NCBI GenBank assembly: GCA_945897725.1 | Contig: CAMDFR010000011.1 | Span: 1 to 64,000, forward strand | Length of the DNA: 64,000 nt | Direction of reading: 5' to 3' | Source: Chitinophaga pinensis | GTDB taxonomy: Bacteria > Bacteroidota > Bacteroidia > Chitinophagales > CAMDFR01 | Part shown: positions 45,044-53,769 of the stretch, one piece after another | How the letters are laid out: the number at the start of each line of letters is the position of its first letter | Numbering within the stretch: position 1 is the first letter of the stretch | The notes under the pieces: model-generated | Database searches by the model: none | Told to the model about the DNA's origin: nothing | The model's input: only the letters and a program-made list of their open reading frames with translations | Position numbers and translations under genes: made by a program

Positions 45044-45607
45044 ATGCGAACATATTTTAGTCTTTTAAACCTTGCGGTCATTATGATTTTTGTGATTGGT
45101 TGTCAATCCAAAGGATCTGCGCCCTTTCAGAGTGAAAAAAATATAATGCCAATGTCCAATCACGAAAAGAATATCGTCAAGAGCGAGAATCCCTATTATT
45201 CCCGAACAGACACCACTAGACTTCATGTAAGTGATGTTGAATGGAAAAAGGTATTGTCACCTGATTTGTATGCAGTGTCGCGCGAGAAGGATACAGAAAG
45301 ACCCTTTACAGGCAAGTATTGGGAATTCAGTGCTAAAGGAACATACTATTGTGCCGCCTGTGGCAATAAGTTGTTTAGGTCTGATTCAAAATTCGCAAGC
45401 GCTTGTGGTTGGCCAAGTTTTTTTGAACAAGAAAACCTATCTAGCGTAGTCTATCAAAGTGACAATGCCTATGGCATGAACAGAACAGAGGCATTGTGTG
45501 GTAGATGTGGCGGTCATTTGGGGCATTTGTTTGACGATGGACCTCCACCTACTGGAAAGCGATACTGTATGAACTCCATTTGCTTAGATTTTGAAGCAGC
45601 TAACTAA
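45044..45607 (+). CDS. msrB: Lipoprotein-type methionine-R-sulfoxide reductase
   Basis: A 187-residue protein. The N-terminal segment ends VIGC (lipobox Cys ~20), so it is probably a lipid-anchored envelope enzyme. The MsrB domain has two zinc CxxC pairs (YYCAACGNKLF and ALCGRCGGHLGHLF), SACGWPSFF, and the catalytic Cys in GKRYCMNSICLDF. It reduces methionine-R-sulfoxide in proteins, using thioredoxin-type electron donors. A thioredoxin-fold protein is encoded two genes downstream. Confidence 0.93.
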   Translation: MRTYFSLLNLAVIMIFVIGCQSKGSAPFQSEKNIMPMSNHEKNIVKSENPYYSRTDTTRLHVSDVEWKKVLSPDLYAVSREKDTERPFTGKYWEFSAKGTYYCAACGNKLFRSDSKFASACGWPSFFEQENLSSVVYQSDNAYGMNRTEALCGRCGGHLGHLFDDGPPPTGKRYCMNSICLDFEAAN

Positions 45608-45631
45608 TAGTATAAGTTAATAAATTCTAAG

Positions 45632-46177
45632 ATGACAGAAGAGGACAAAGTAATAGAACAAACCAAGCAATGGATTCGCACTGTTGTCATAGATTGTAAT
45701 TTCTGTCCTTTTGCGGCGAAGCCTTTTGCAGGAAAAAAAATTCGTTATAAAGTACTTGCTGATTCAAATGAGGGCACCTTGCTAGAAACCTTAATAGCAG
45801 AGTGGCAAATGTTGGATGCGAATGCAGCTATTGAAACTTCTTTTCTTATTTTTAAAAATGGCTTTGAAGATTTTGAAAGCTACCTCGGAATGATTCATAC
45901 AGCAGAAGAATTGCTTGCTGATGAAGCGTATGAAGGCGTCTATCAATTGGCGAGTTTTCATCCCCTGTATTGCTTTGAGGGAGCGACAGAATCCGATGCT
46001 TCTAATTATACCAATAGATCGCCTTATGCGATGATACATATTTTGAGAGAAAGCAGTTTGAGCGATGCGATTGCCTCTTTTAAAAATGTGGATCTTATAC
46101 CTGAGCGGAATATTCAATTCGCCAATGCAAAAGGTCTGAAATATATGCAAGCTTTAAGGGGGGCCAGTCTTCTGTAA
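45632..46177 (+). CDS. DUF1415 protein
   Basis: A 181-residue cytosolic protein with the DUF1415 opening QTKQWIRTVVIDCNFCPFA (a CxxC near residue 25) and the later LASFHPLYCFEG and YTNRSPYAMIHILRE segments. The family is of unknown function; the N-terminal CxxC could bind metal or take part in thiol chemistry, but this is only suggested by context. It begins 24 bp after msrB and is probably co-transcribed with it. Confidence 0.85.
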   Translation: MTEEDKVIEQTKQWIRTVVIDCNFCPFAAKPFAGKKIRYKVLADSNEGTLLETLIAEWQMLDANAAIETSFLIFKNGFEDFESYLGMIHTAEELLADEAYEGVYQLASFHPLYCFEGATESDASNYTNRSPYAMIHILRESSLSDAIASFKNVDLIPERNIQFANAKGLKYMQALRGASLL

Positions 46178-46300
46178 TTTCTTTCAAAGCATGTAGTATT
46201 CAATCTTCTCTTCCCTTTGCCTATCTGCCCAACTTTAATCTAGATATTTTGAACTTAAAATTGTTATATTCGCTTTCAATTTTATGAAAATCACAATTAC

Positions 46301-47713
46301 ATGACCATAGAGCAAATCTATACAGGATGTTTAGCACAAGGTGCTTATTATATTACTTCAGAAAATGAGGCGGTGATTATCGATCCCCTCAGAGAGATTC
46401 AACCTTATTTGGATAGAGCTAAGAAGGATAATGTGAAGATTACTTATATTCTTGAAACCCATTTTCATGCAGATTTCGTAAGTGGACATATCGATTTGGC
46501 CAGAGCTACTGGGGCTTCCATTGTTTTTGGACCAACAGCGAAGCCAGCCTATCACATCCATTTAGCTACGGATGGCGAAATACTAGAAGTTGGAAAAATC
46601 AAAATAAAGGTCATTCATACGCCAGGCCATACCATGGAAAGTACCTGTTATCTATTGATAGATGAGCAGGGAAAAGAGGTGGCCTTATTTACTGGAGATA
46701 CTTTGTTTATCGGTGATGTAGGCAGACCCGATTTAGCACAGAAAGTTTCTTCTGAGCTGACTCAAGAAAAACAAGCGGAGTTATTGTTTGACTCACTGCG
46801 CAATAAAATTATGGTGCTTCCAGATGATGTTGTTGTTTATCCAGCTCATGGCGCTGGCTCTGCTTGTGGCAAAAATATGAGTAAAGAAACAACAGGAACG
46901 ATAGGCCAACAAAAAGCAACGAATTATGCCTTAAGAGCAGACATGAGCAAGGAAGCCTTTGTAGAAGAGCTATTGAGAGGATTAAGTCCTTCACCGGCGT
47001 ATTTTCCTGCCAATGTCATGCTGAATATTCATGGCTATAAACAGATTGATGATGTTTTAGAAGAAGGTACGAAACCATTGACTGCAGAAGCGTTCGAGGT
47101 TATAGCAAATGAGCGAGATGTATTGATTCTAGATACTAGAGAAGCACAGGTTTTCGCCAAGGGACACATACCAAACTCAATCAATATAGGAATAGATGGA
47201 GGCTTCGCCCCATGGGTAGGCAGTTTAATTCCAGATATACAGCAAGAGATTTTATTAGTGACCGATCATGGACGTGCTTCTGAGGTGGTGACAAGATTGG
47301 CAAGAGTTGGTTATGATGGTTCGATTGGATTTTTAGCCGATGGTTTTGAAGGCTGGGTTAAAGCAGGCAAAGAAGTTGCTGTTATCGATAGCATCACAGC
47401 GGATGAGTTTGCCAAAGTTTTAAGTGAAAAGCCAACGATACAGATTCTTGATGTAAGAAAACCAAGTGAGTTTGAATCACAAGCTATAGAAGGTGCGAAC
47501 AACGTTCCGCTGGATTATATCAACGATAAGATGCAGGATTTAAACAAAACACAAACCTATTATATTCATTGTGCTGGCGGTTATCGTTCCATGATTTTTA
47601 CTTCTATTTTGAAAGCAAGGGGATTTGAAAATCTTATTGAAATAAAAGGTGGCTTTAAAGAGATTAAAGAAAGTGGAAAATTTTCTTTGATACAAAAGGA
47701 GCTGATTGTTTAA
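46301..47713 (+). CDS. Persulfide-dioxygenase-like metallo-beta-lactamase fused to two rhodanese domains
   Basis: A 470-residue cytosolic protein. The MBL domain (about 1-240) has THFHADFVSGH, HTPGHTMEST, LFTGDTLFIGDVGRPDL and the PAHGAGS metal site, the pattern of ETHE1/CstB-type enzymes that oxidise glutathione or protein persulfides to sulfite. Two rhodanese domains follow. The first (about 270-360) reads LLVTDHGRASEVV, with Asp-His in place of the catalytic Cys. The second (about 370-465) retains it in YYIHCAGGYRSM. The lineup matches the double-rhodanese MBL class. It is downstream of the ArsR/MsrB genes and directly followed by a rhodanese-thioredoxin gene. Confidence 0.9.
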   Translation: MTIEQIYTGCLAQGAYYITSENEAVIIDPLREIQPYLDRAKKDNVKITYILETHFHADFVSGHIDLARATGASIVFGPTAKPAYHIHLATDGEILEVGKIKIKVIHTPGHTMESTCYLLIDEQGKEVALFTGDTLFIGDVGRPDLAQKVSSELTQEKQAELLFDSLRNKIMVLPDDVVVYPAHGAGSACGKNMSKETTGTIGQQKATNYALRADMSKEAFVEELLRGLSPSPAYFPANVMLNIHGYKQIDDVLEEGTKPLTAEAFEVIANERDVLILDTREAQVFAKGHIPNSINIGIDGGFAPWVGSLIPDIQQEILLVTDHGRASEVVTRLARVGYDGSIGFLADGFEGWVKAGKEVAVIDSITADEFAKVLSEKPTIQILDVRKPSEFESQAIEGANNVPLDYINDKMQDLNKTQTYYIHCAGGYRSMIFTSILKARGFENLIEIKGGFKEIKESGKFSLIQKELIV

Positions 47714-47753
47714 TCAATAGTGTAATGGATCTTTTCAACCTAAAAAAGTAAAT

Positions 47754-48518
47754 ATGAATCTGATTTCAAAAATGATTTTAGTGCTAAGCTTTTCCTTAGC
47801 TATACAGCAAAGTGTTTTAGGTCAAGCTACCATGATGAATCACTTGTCATTGCAGGAATTTGAAAAGATGACGGCTAAGACAAAGCAGCCACAAATTATA
47901 GATTTGAGACCCATCTCAGAATTTAATCTTCAGCATCTACCGAATGCCATCCATGTTACTGCCGCTGGATATAATGAAACATTAAAAGGATTGGATACAG
48001 CTAAAGCTATTTTTATCTATGCTACTTCAAATGTTAGTCTTAGTGCAGGCATTGAGCAATTGAAGATTGCTGGATTTAGTAAAATATATGGAACATTTAA
48101 GGACGTGACTAGCATTGCAAGCGAAGATATGGGGACAAATGTTGCAACAATAGCAAGTACATCTAATACTGCCAGGGCATTAGCATTAGACAGTATGCAA
48201 GTTAAAAGTAATGGCTCCTCCTTAGATGATTACAATAAAATGATTCGCAAAGAAAAATTCTTATTGATTGATTTTTATGCAGATTGGTGTATGCCTTGTC
48301 AAAAAATGGTTCCTATTATTGAAGAAATAACGAAGGAGCTTAAAGGCAAATTATTGGTAAAGCGGTTGAATGTAGACAATTGTAAAGAAGTTGTCTCTGC
48401 TATGCCGGTGTTTCCAATTCCAATGCTTTATTTGTATAAGAATGGGAATTTATTATGGAAAAATCAAGGCTTGATAGATAAGGCCAGCCTTTTAGAAAAG
48501 ATTAAAGCTTCCAGATAA
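47754..48518 (+). CDS. Exported rhodanese-like/thioredoxin fusion
   Basis: A 254-residue protein with a signal peptide (ends VLG-Q). Residues ~30-115 form a rhodanese fold (IIDLRPISEFNLQHLPNAIHV) whose catalytic loop IFIYATSNVSLSAG lacks Cys, so it is not an active sulfurtransferase. Residues ~140-250 form a thioredoxin domain with the redox site DWCMPCQKM (CxxC) and the cis-Pro region FPIPMLYLY. The periplasmic thioredoxin could supply electrons to the envelope MsrB. It starts 40 bp after the MBL-rhodanese gene and is probably the last gene of that transcript. Confidence 0.85.
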   Translation: MNLISKMILVLSFSLAIQQSVLGQATMMNHLSLQEFEKMTAKTKQPQIIDLRPISEFNLQHLPNAIHVTAAGYNETLKGLDTAKAIFIYATSNVSLSAGIEQLKIAGFSKIYGTFKDVTSIASEDMGTNVATIASTSNTARALALDSMQVKSNGSSLDDYNKMIRKEKFLLIDFYADWCMPCQKMVPIIEEITKELKGKLLVKRLNVDNCKEVVSAMPVFPIPMLYLYKNGNLLWKNQGLIDKASLLEKIKASR

Positions 48519-48722
48519 GAAGCGTTTCAAGGTAAGTTGATTCGTTTTTACGTTAAAAAAAACTAGTATTCACACGCTAAGAATGTTCTTTATACATTAA
48601 AACCAAGGAAGGATTTCAGTGGTTCAACAAGAATTCTATTGTGATTACTTTTAATGATATTCATAATTCTAAAATATTCATTAATCTGTATTTTCAAATG
48701 ATAAAGGTTCCTGAATAAGCAT

Positions 48723-49502
48723 TTAGCGACCTTTAAAGTCAGCCTTTCTTTTATCGACAAATGCAGCCATGCCTTCCTTTTGATCCTCACTTGCAAAACA
48801 CATGTAGAAGTTTTTTCTTTCGAACATCAACCCTTCATCTAGAGTAGAATTAAAGGCTTGATTCACCGATTCTTTAGCCAATCGAATGGCGATAGGAGAA
48901 AAGGTTGAAATGGTTTTAGCTAAGAGTACTGCCTCTTCAAGATACAGTTCAACGGGAACCACTTTGTTAATTAATCCATGCTGTAATGCTTCTGTAGCAG
49001 TTAAAAAACGACCGCCCAGCACCATCTCCATCGCAATCACTTTTCCTACAGCCCTAGTCATTCTTTGTGTACCACCTGCACCTGGCATGATGGCTAGATT
49101 GATTTCAGGTTGACCAAAGCGTGCGGTTTCGCTAGCAATCACCATATCACAAATCATTACCAATTCACATCCACCTCCGAGCGCAAAACCTGAAACAGCA
49201 GCTATAATTGGCTTTTTAGTTTTTTTAATCGTATCCCATGTAGTAAATTGATCGATATTAAACATGTCAATAGCCGTTTTATTTGCCATTTGCTTGATAT
49301 CTGCACCAGCAGCGAAGGCTTTTTCATTTCCTGTGAGAATGATCACTCGCACGGCATCATCAGCATCAAGCATTTTTATTGCGTCGCGAATTTCTCCCAT
49401 GGTTTCGAGGTTTAAGGCATTGAGCTCCTTAGGACGATTGATTTGAATCAATGCTATGTGTTTGGCGTATTGTGGGGTAATGATAGTGAATTGATTTTCC
49501 AT
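48723..49502 (-). CDS. Enoyl-CoA hydratase (crotonase family)
   Basis: A 259-residue crotonase-fold enzyme that adds water across the double bond of 2-enoyl-CoA in fatty acid or amino acid breakdown. Motifs are ITLTGNEKAFAAGADIKQM-like oxyanion residues, SGFALGGGCELVMICD with the first catalytic Glu, and FGQPEINLAIMPGAGGTQRMTRAVG with the second. Both catalytic Glu are kept, favouring true hydratase activity. The length is normal. Its start is adjacent to the PAP2 gene stop (1 bp), so the two are one transcript. Confidence 0.92.
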   Translation of the reverse strand: MENQFTIITPQYAKHIALIQINRPKELNALNLETMGEIRDAIKMLDADDAVRVIILTGNEKAFAAGADIKQMANKTAIDMFNIDQFTTWDTIKKTKKPIIAAVSGFALGGGCELVMICDMVIASETARFGQPEINLAIMPGAGGTQRMTRAVGKVIAMEMVLGGRFLTATEALQHGLINKVVPVELYLEEAVLLAKTISTFSPIAIRLAKESVNQAFNSTLDEGLMFERKNFYMCFASEDQKEGMAAFVDKRKADFKGR

Positions 49503-50093
49503 TTATTGAGATTGCTTTTGTTTGTGGTAAAAATAATTATTTGCTTTGGTATATAGATAATAAAAGAAGATGCCATTGAAACTCCCAAGAATAAATCCAG
49601 TAATGACATCAGAAGGATAATGAACGCCAACATACACCTGTGCGAATGCAATGGCAAGAGCCCAAAAGATAAACAGGATGAAGATTGCCCAACCACGCAC
49701 CCTATTTAGAAAATAGTGCCCAAACATAAAAGCTAATGTGGCATGATTACAGGCATGTGCAGAAGGAAAACTGAATCCACCACTGCAATTTTTTAATAGC
49801 AAATGCATATGAGGAATCATGGATAATTCATTACAAGGCCTTGGTCTATGTACCAATGCTTTGATGCTGTTGCAGATAATACTATCGGAAAAGACGAAAG
49901 CAAGAAGGACAAAAAATCCTAACAAGAAAAATTCTTTTGAATTCTTTTTTAATATCAAAAATGCAATCAAGAGATAGAGCGGAATCCAGGTATTTTTGTT
50001 TCTAATAACGGGCATGACAACATCAAAAAAATCATTGCTTAATGTTTGATTGATGAAGGAAAATAATGATAAGTCGAAGGAATTTATTGACAT
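49503..50093 (-). CDS. PAP2-family membrane phosphatase
   Basis: A 196-residue inner-membrane protein with about five to six helices. Motif 1 is KALVHRPRPCNEL (Lys and RP as expected). Motif 2 is FPSAHACNH, the variant of PSGH with the catalytic His. Motif 3 is AQVYVGVHYPSDV, which keeps the second His and the Asp but has Ala-Gln where Ser-Arg is usual. Family members remove phosphate from undecaprenyl pyrophosphate or phosphatidic acid. The missing motif 3 Arg makes catalysis uncertain. It is coupled to the enoyl-CoA hydratase downstream. Confidence 0.85.
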   Translation of the reverse strand: MSINSFDLSLFSFINQTLSNDFFDVVMPVIRNKNTWIPLYLLIAFLILKKNSKEFFLLGFFVLLAFVFSDSIICNSIKALVHRPRPCNELSMIPHMHLLLKNCSGGFSFPSAHACNHATLAFMFGHYFLNRVRGWAIFILFIFWALAIAFAQVYVGVHYPSDVITGFILGSFNGIFFYYLYTKANNYFYHKQKQSQ

Positions 50094-50166
50094 ATGCTTG
50101 ACAGAACAAACATAATAAAATTAAGTGAAATTGCGTTAATTAGTCCATGAACAAGAAATTGGGTAT

Positions 50167-50174
50167 TATATTTG
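50167..50174 (+). promoter_or_regulatory. -7 promoter box of the conserved exported protein
   Basis: TATATTTG matches TAnnTTTG, 16 bp before the ATG at 50191. The nearest upstream TTG (50131) is too far to be its -33 box. Confidence 0.4.
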
Positions 50175-50190
50175 CTCTCTAAGTATTTAT

Positions 50191-51102
50191 ATGAAAAAAG
50201 CTATTTATCTTTTGTTGATTGCCCTTGGTATTAGTTCTACGGCTACTGCTCAACTTAGTAGAGATTCTAAAATGATGTTGGATGAATTACAGGATTCACT
50301 TATAAAGGTAGGAGAGGTGATGGTGAACGATACCAACACTGGCAAAAGAGTTGATGCCTTACATAAGTTTATTCCACTAATGACTCGAGCCTTGAAAATA
50401 GAGGGTTCTTTTTATTATTCTTTTGACTCTCTTCAAAGCATTTCGCATTTATTCGCACCAGACTCAAGCTTTAAGATTTTAACCTGGCAACTCTACCTTG
50501 GAAAAGGTATCAATAGATATTATGGAACCGTACAAATGAAGGGCGATAAATTAAAGATGTTTCCTCTATTTGATACGAGTGATACCATGGAGTATCACAA
50601 TCAAACAATACTAAACAAAGACAGTTGGTATGGAGCTTTGTACTATAAGATTTTAAAAAATTACGCACAAGGTAAATATTATTATACCCTACTTGGATAT
50701 GATGCTGGGGACTTGTTTTGTGATCGCAAAATCATTGATGTCTTATGGTTTCAAGACGGTTATCCGATGTTTGGTGCCCCTTTATTTAAATTAAAAAATG
50801 CAGAGGGTAAAACTGATATCAAGAATAGAATTTTTATTGATTATAAGTTTGATGCTTTGGCAAGTTTAGGCTATGATACATCGCAACAAATGATCATCTA
50901 TGACCATACCGCACCAACGGATTCCATTGAGTTAGGACTTACCTTTTCGTATGTTCCTGATGGTACGTACGAAGGTTTTAAGTTTGAAAATGGATTTTGG
51001 AATTGGATAGAAAAGGTCTTTACATTCGCTATCAATGAGAATGATCATCCACCTCTTCCTCGACCATTATTTGACAAAACCAAAGACGAACGATTTAAAT
51101 AG
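50191..51102 (+). CDS. Conserved exported protein, unknown
   Basis: A 303-residue protein with a signal peptide (ends ATA-Q). The mature part begins with a helix-rich stretch (SRDSKMMLDELQDSLIKVGE) and continues with beta-rich segments containing SWYGALYYKIL, YYYTLLGYDAGDLFCDRKIIDVLWF and FVPDGTYEGF-like strands. I recognise no catalytic motif. It lies between the PAP2 gene and an L,D-transpeptidase with its own -7 box, so periplasmic location is likely and function open. Confidence 0.7.
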   Translation: MKKAIYLLLIALGISSTATAQLSRDSKMMLDELQDSLIKVGEVMVNDTNTGKRVDALHKFIPLMTRALKIEGSFYYSFDSLQSISHLFAPDSSFKILTWQLYLGKGINRYYGTVQMKGDKLKMFPLFDTSDTMEYHNQTILNKDSWYGALYYKILKNYAQGKYYYTLLGYDAGDLFCDRKIIDVLWFQDGYPMFGAPLFKLKNAEGKTDIKNRIFIDYKFDALASLGYDTSQQMIIYDHTAPTDSIELGLTFSYVPDGTYEGFKFENGFWNWIEKVFTFAINENDHPPLPRPLFDKTKDERFK

Positions 51103-51255
51103 AGCTATTTTTTGGTAAATAACGCAACAAATTGATGCTTATTTATAAGAATATTGATTGAAAGTTGTTCATTTTTGCATTCATTCCAAACCTAAGTAGA
51201 ATTGTTCTAAGCTAAAAGAGCGCTTGATTTGATGTTTGGTATACCAGATAAAACT

Positions 51256-52131
51256 ATGAGCTATAAAATAAAATGTGGTCAATTCCTTTTCATTGTAACA
51301 GTAGCTTATTCTATTTTTCTTTTACAATCCTGTAATAATAAAGCATCCACCAAAGATGCAGCATTTAAAAAGGTAGAAAAACAGAGCACAGCCAGTCCTG
51401 TTATACCCTTGAAAATGTATAACGAGCTTACCTATCATGTAGATTCAATAAAAGATAAAACTTCTTTAGCATTATATGATTCGATGTATACTTCTGAGGA
51501 GAAGGATATTATTGCCGCATTGAATCGAATTGATAAAAATAGGATTGGAGTAGGAAAAAAAATCATTCTTCCTGATACTTTTTACCATCAATTATTGGAG
51601 TATGCACCTTTTCCCTTCAAGCTTGAGATCGCTGATAGTATAGATAAGTTGATTATTGTTTCCATTCGAACACAAGCATTCGGTATCTATGAGTATGGGA
51701 AGTTGATTCGATGGGGGCCAGTGAGTACGGGCCGAAAAGCTAAGCCAACACCAGCGAAATTATACTATACCAATTATAAGGCTAGGTTAAAAATAAGTAC
51801 GGTTAATGAAGAATGGGAAATGCCATGGTACTTTAATATAGATAACATGAATGGCATTGGACTGCATCAATTCACCTTACCTGGTTATCCTGCAAGTCAT
51901 TCATGCGTGCGCATGTATGAAGCCGATGCCTATTGGATATATCATTGGGCCAAGCAATGGGTACTTTCTGGTGATGTATTGATTAGCCATGGTACACCTG
52001 TTATCATTTATAGCTCCTATGATTTCGATCTTTTAAGTCCCTGGAAAAGATTAGCTGAAGATCATCTTATAATGCGTTTAACAACGGCGGAACTGGAAGA
52101 AATACACGCACAAATAATGAAGATACGATAG
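51256..52131 (+). CDS. YkuD-type L,D-transpeptidase lipoprotein
   Basis: A 291-residue envelope protein. The N-terminal segment ends FLLQSC, a lipobox, so it is likely lipid-anchored. A LysM-like stretch (DIIAALNRIDKNRIGVGKKIILP) precedes the catalytic YkuD domain with GIGLHQFTLPGYPASHSCVRMYEADA, containing the His and the SHSCVRM active-site Cys. These enzymes make 3-3 peptidoglycan cross-links or attach proteins to murein. I prefer the ATG at 51256 because it leaves a compact lipoprotein signal; an ATG at 51232 would add eight residues. Confidence 0.9.
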   Translation: MSYKIKCGQFLFIVTVAYSIFLLQSCNNKASTKDAAFKKVEKQSTASPVIPLKMYNELTYHVDSIKDKTSLALYDSMYTSEEKDIIAALNRIDKNRIGVGKKIILPDTFYHQLLEYAPFPFKLEIADSIDKLIIVSIRTQAFGIYEYGKLIRWGPVSTGRKAKPTPAKLYYTNYKARLKISTVNEEWEMPWYFNIDNMNGIGLHQFTLPGYPASHSCVRMYEADAYWIYHWAKQWVLSGDVLISHGTPVIIYSSYDFDLLSPWKRLAEDHLIMRLTTAELEEIHAQIMKIR

Positions 52132-52170
52132 ATTGCATGGGGGTAAAGATTTAAGGAAGATATCTTCTGG

Positions 52171-53730
52171 TTATAAATCTTCTTTCGATTTTGGTCTTAT
52201 GGCGTCTTGCCAACTAAATCCTTTTAAGGATTTCAACTCATCGGTCAATTGCTTCATGGGGGTAAAGGTGGCCTCAGGTTTACCCATAAATTTGACTTTT
52301 TCAATCTTCTTCTCTAGAAAAAATAATTTCATTTTAGTAGAGGAGGCTTTGTTGCTCCCTATCAAATTATTAGTGCCATCATCCTTGATAAAGTATATGC
52401 TTTCGGCATTGCCATCAATATTCATGGTTTCAATAGCATTGTTTTTTAGATATCCTGTAATTCTATTTCCTTTGAGTTGATCAAAATAAGATCTGGAAGA
52501 AAGCATACTAATAAATCCATTTCCATGTACGCGTAACTCATCTGCCTTATTGTCTTTAGTGAGTAAGATAATGGTGTCACCAGTTATCTGCATATCTTCA
52601 CTCCATAAAACTGGTTGATAAAACATTTTGAAACTGGAATCGACATATGAATAATAGATGGAATCACATTTGGCTTGTAAATCCTTTTTATACATTTTTA
52701 CATGTCTATAGCCATAAAAAAAACGTTTATCGCTGCTGTCTTGGGCAAATGAAATAATTGTATCCGCCTTCATAAAAAGGCTATCTTTTTCATCAAAATT
52801 GATTAATAATGGTCTTTGCCATGCAAAAAGATATTTGTTTTCTTCTCTATAGACGGCCTTGGTACCTTGCATATTTACCTTGTTTTCCAAATCCTTGAAT
52901 AAAAATTGTTTGTAGGTTTTTGCAACCCCATTATTTCTATCATAAAAAAGACTGTCGGTATATAATTGTTGGGTTTTATTATCTATGATGGTATTGAATC
53001 CAAAGTCAGCCAATTGTTTTTTTGTATCATAATGACCGCTATAGCAGTAAATAGTGCTATTGTCTCCAACGATGGTGGTTTTACTATAAAAAGTGGCTAA
53101 ATCGTCATTGGTATTGTATTGCAAAGTGTCGGTAGTCATCTTGAATTTCGGATCGGTTACCAAAACCTGATTCTGAAAATAGACATCAGAACTATGGCTA
53201 TAATACGTTCCTTTTTTGCTTACAATTTTGGTAGCCTCATTTATGACTGTTCCACCCTTGTAGTAATTCCCGATTGAAGTATTTATTTCATAAAAAACTT
53301 CTGGCGATTCTAAGCGTAATTTACCATTTAGCATGATTACATGACTGTATAGGCCAACTAATTTATCGATGCCGGTATACTTGGCCATGTCGCAATAGAT
53401 GTCAAGTGAGTCGTTGTTATTTATATACACATGACCAAAGGCATGCACTGTTCGCGTATTCATGAAAATTACCGCACTATCGCATTCCATATAGGTTTTT
53501 TCATGTTTTATTTTCACATCCCCATTTAAAAAACGAACTTCACCAGTACTAGTGTTGGTGTAGCTCATGGTATTTGAGTTGATAATTTCAATTTCTTTTC
53601 TGTCGTCTGTTTTCTGAGGAGAGGGTGCTTGCGCATTAATGGACAATTGAAAAAGTATATTACAGACAACAAAGGCTAAGCAAGCTTTGGTGAAGGAACA
53701 CAAAGAAGAATATCGATCTAATAAACACAT
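52171..53730 (-). CDS. OstA-like (LptA/LptD-N) lipopolysaccharide export protein
   Basis: A 519-residue exported protein (signal peptide ends SIN-A/AQ region). The mature part is a long beta-jellyroll of the OstA type: VRFLNGDVKIKHEKTYMECDSAVIF, HAFGHVYINNNDSLDIYCD and VHGNGFISMLSS repeats along its length. It is much longer than LptA (about 170 residues) and represents the Bacteroidota form that probably bridges LPS transport across the periplasm with LptD. It is last in the leftward unit behind MlaD-like and amidase genes, with LptD divergent. Confidence 0.85.
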   Translation of the reverse strand: MCLLDRYSSLCSFTKACLAFVVCNILFQLSINAQAPSPQKTDDRKEIEIINSNTMSYTNTSTGEVRFLNGDVKIKHEKTYMECDSAVIFMNTRTVHAFGHVYINNNDSLDIYCDMAKYTGIDKLVGLYSHVIMLNGKLRLESPEVFYEINTSIGNYYKGGTVINEATKIVSKKGTYYSHSSDVYFQNQVLVTDPKFKMTTDTLQYNTNDDLATFYSKTTIVGDNSTIYCYSGHYDTKKQLADFGFNTIIDNKTQQLYTDSLFYDRNNGVAKTYKQFLFKDLENKVNMQGTKAVYREENKYLFAWQRPLLINFDEKDSLFMKADTIISFAQDSSDKRFFYGYRHVKMYKKDLQAKCDSIYYSYVDSSFKMFYQPVLWSEDMQITGDTIILLTKDNKADELRVHGNGFISMLSSRSYFDQLKGNRITGYLKNNAIETMNIDGNAESIYFIKDDGTNNLIGSNKASSTKMKLFFLEKKIEKVKFMGKPEATFTPMKQLTDELKSLKGFSWQDAIRPKSKEDL

Positions 53731-53769
53731 GATGAACGGTGAAATTGAAGTGATGACAATGAAAACTAA

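Noticed and set aside
48590-48796. A 68-codon minus-strand open frame overlapping the enoyl-CoA hydratase end
   Set aside because: It reads through the end of the hydratase in another frame and its translation resembles no protein.
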